From the NCBI RefSeq assembly GCF_000282975.1, contig NZ_ALJC01000128.1, positions 1 to 64,000 of the forward strand: a stretch of DNA of 64,000 bases. The letters run 5' to 3'. Below the pieces are notes generated by a model. The model worked only from the letters and a program-made list of their open reading frames with translations. It was not told where the DNA came from and ran no database searches. Source of the stretch: Pseudomonas psychrophila HA-4 (GTDB lineage Bacteria > Pseudomonadota > Gammaproteobacteria > Pseudomonadales > Pseudomonadaceae). Made by a program: the position numbers and the translations under genes. Positions 62,606-64,000 of the stretch are shown one piece after another; positions within the stretch are counted from its first letter, which is position 1; every line of letters starts with the position of its first letter.

Positions 62606-63934
62606 TCAAGCCCTGCTGAAATACCCCGCCACCTGCAACAAATCCGCGTCATTCAATAAGCCCGCGTAGTACTTGAGTTGCACCCGCGCCAGTAAATACG
62701 CGTACTTTGCCTCGGCCAAATCCCGCTTGGCGCTATACAGTTGCTGCTCGGCATCCAGTACATCCAGATTGACCCGCTCCCCGCCACTCACGCTTTTGCG
62801 CGTTGCATTGACCAACGCACTGGCTGACTGCACGGCCATTTCGTAAGCCCGCACCTTGGCCGCCGCGCTGCTGTTGAGGTTGTACTGCTTGCGCAAGTCC
62901 AGCAACGTCGCGGCTGTTTGCGCGTCCAGTTCGTGCTGCGCCTGCGACAGTTGCCGCGCCGCCTGTCGTGTCGATGCCGACACCGAGCCCCCGGCAAACA
63001 ACGGCACGCTGAGCTGGATGCCGACGCTGTTGGTGTCGTACTTCTGATGGTAGGTGCTCTCAGAGTCCGAGCTGGTTTGCCGACTGCTCGCGTACACACT
63101 GAGCTTGGGCAAATGCCCGGCCCGCTTGCGCTGCACTTCATACTCGGCCGAGGTCAGGGCGTGCTGTTGCGACGCCAGGTCCGGGTTATTGGCCAGGGCC
63201 AGCTCGCGCCAGCTTTCAAAGCGCTGCGGCTCCAAGGGCTGAATGCTGAAGTGCGGCAATAACGGGTCAAGCTGCTCCACCTGCAACGGCTCACCGAGCA
63301 TGGCCTCCAGTTCGTGCAAGGCGGCATCCAGTGTGTCTTGGGCTTCGATGTCCTGGGCGACCGCCAGACTCAGGCGTGCCTGGGTTTCCAGTACATCGGT
63401 GCGAGTGCCCTCGCCGCCTTTTAACAGCCGTTGATTGAGTTGCAGGCGTTCGCTGTACGCCCGTTTCTGCGCACGGCTGAGCTCAATCCGCTCCTGTGCC
63501 AACAAGGCCTGGCTATACGCACTTAAAACCCGCACCGCCAAATACTGGCTTTTACTGCGAAAACGCTCGTCGGCCAACAACGCCTGCGCCGCGCCTTGTT
63601 TGAAGCGCGCATAGGCCTCGTAGTCCAGCAGCGGTTGTTGCAGGGTCAGCGTTGCCGCATAACTGCGGTAATCGCGGTCGGTCTTTGTGTGCGATTGCGT
63701 GACTTCAGACTCATTGCGCGAGTTGCTGTAATTCCACGCCAGCGTCGGCAACAGGGCTGAACGCCCGAGGACACGGTTTTCCTGGCCCGCAGCCCGCTCT
63801 TCTATCGCCGCCTGAAAGGTCGGATCGTTGCGCACCGCCAAGTCATAGGCTTCAAGCAAACCCAATGCCTGTACCGGGCTGGCGAATAGCGCGACCAGCA
63901 TCAACACCCCGCTGCACAATCCACGCACACTCAT
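62606..63934 (-). CDS. aprF: TolC-family outer membrane protein of a type I secretion system (AprF-like)
   Basis: The 442-residue product has a signal peptide (MSVRGLCSGVLMLVALFASP, cut near QA) and two OEP repeats of long helices and strands (about 25-215 and 235-430), e.g. LGLLEAYDLAVRNDPTFQAA and GGERVNLDVLDAEQQLYSAKRDLAEAKYAYLLARVQLKY. It forms a trimeric channel through the outer membrane. Its ATG overlaps by 3 bases the stop of a gene whose end reads like AprE, so the AprDEF-type exporter is the likely name. An alternative is another HlyD-linked exporter. Confidence 0.85.
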   Translation of the reverse strand: MSVRGLCSGVLMLVALFASPVQALGLLEAYDLAVRNDPTFQAAIEERAAGQENRVLGRSALLPTLAWNYSNSRNESEVTQSHTKTDRDYRSYAATLTLQQPLLDYEAYARFKQGAAQALLADERFRSKSQYLAVRVLSAYSQALLAQERIELSRAQKRAYSERLQLNQRLLKGGEGTRTDVLETQARLSLAVAQDIEAQDTLDAALHELEAMLGEPLQVEQLDPLLPHFSIQPLEPQRFESWRELALANNPDLASQQHALTSAEYEVQRKRAGHLPKLSVYASSRQTSSDSESTYHQKYDTNSVGIQLSVPLFAGGSVSASTRQAARQLSQAQHELDAQTAATLLDLRKQYNLNSSAAAKVRAYEMAVQSASALVNATRKSVSGGERVNLDVLDAEQQLYSAKRDLAEAKYAYLLARVQLKYYAGLLNDADLLQVAGYFSRA

Positions 63935-64000
63935 TCCTCCACCAACGCCATGTGCGTGCGGTCCAGTAAGGGTTTAAACAGGTAATTAAGCATCGAGCGC
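63931..64000 (-). CDS. HlyD-family membrane fusion protein (AprE-like), 3' end only
   Basis: The last 22 residues read RSMLNYLFKPLLDRTHMALV and end EE before TGA. This hydrophobic-basic tail is typical of AprE/PrtE-type membrane fusion proteins. The stop overlaps the next ATG (ATGA). The rest lies outside the window, where an ABC transporter and a protease or lipase would be expected. Confidence 0.7.
   Translation of the reverse strand, partial: RSMLNYLFKPLLDRTHMALVEE

Overview
The window is chromosomal DNA from a gammaproteobacterium, almost certainly a Pseudomonas. The gene order follows the P. aeruginosa PAO1 block from clpB (PA4542) past fpr (PA4615), as I remember that genome. Markers include morA, a KatB/AnkB pair, the CioAB cyanide-insensitive oxidase, Pseudomonas-only small families (PP0621, PA4570 and PA4575 types) and many REP/REPIN palindromes. 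Base composition looks moderate for the genus, and the last genes look like aprF/aprE, so the fluorescens/fragi side of the genus is my guess. The species cannot be fixed from this.

Layout. 1-128: two tRNAs (Pro partial, Asn). 384-4817: clpB with a heat-shock promoter, then pgeF and rluD. 4966-6328: bamD and a PP0621-type small protein. 6452-11409: thiO, a remodelled type IV minor-pilin cluster (pilE, pilX, pilW, pilV and a divergent fimT) and ispH. 11474-17850: fkpB, lspA, ileS, ribF and murJ, a tightly packed reverse-strand run in which the first four overlap. 18101-22371: rpsT, creA/proB, obgE, rpmA and rplU. 22613-25934: ispB, yjdM, a Fur-box-controlled small gene, fklB and yqhA. 26087-34214: envelope and unknown genes (a 610-residue lipoprotein, a PA4575-type protein, a Lon-like protease, DUF3015, DUF4105, a Gre-like factor). 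34199-43416: gdhA, ettA, morA, glyA and a DUF3077 gene. 43813-48764: yjiA, ybdD, cstA and radA. 48810-52480: ankB, katB, mscL and fpr. 52839-54844: a LuxR-type solo regulator and rlmG. 55012-59927: DUF2474, cioB, cioA, an MFS exporter and a DUF4879 protein. 60128-64000: an NCS2 purine permease, trmA, a TolC-family protein (aprF-like) and the tail of its membrane-fusion partner.

How the genes work together. Most of the window is housekeeping: translation (ileS, rpsT, rplU, rpmA, obgE, ettA, rluD, rlmG, trmA), envelope building (bamD, lspA, murJ, ispB, ispH), cofactors (ribF, thiO) and protein quality control (clpB, fklB, fkpB, Lon-like). A second theme is stress and respiration: the KatB/AnkB catalase pair, Fpr for redox balance, and CioAB with an ANR/FNR-type box upstream. 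Carbon and nitrogen use is represented by gdhA, glyA, cstA/ybdD and the purine permease.

No mobile element, CRISPR array, prophage or obvious new defence system was seen. The least ordinary parts are the LuxR solo with an altered ligand pocket in an AT-rich patch next to fpr, a minor-pilin cluster that lacks pilY1 and pilSR, a Gre-like factor that appears to have lost the coiled-coil tip, a large lipoprotein I do not recognise, and two copies of a roughly 147-bp palindromic repeat placed between convergent genes.
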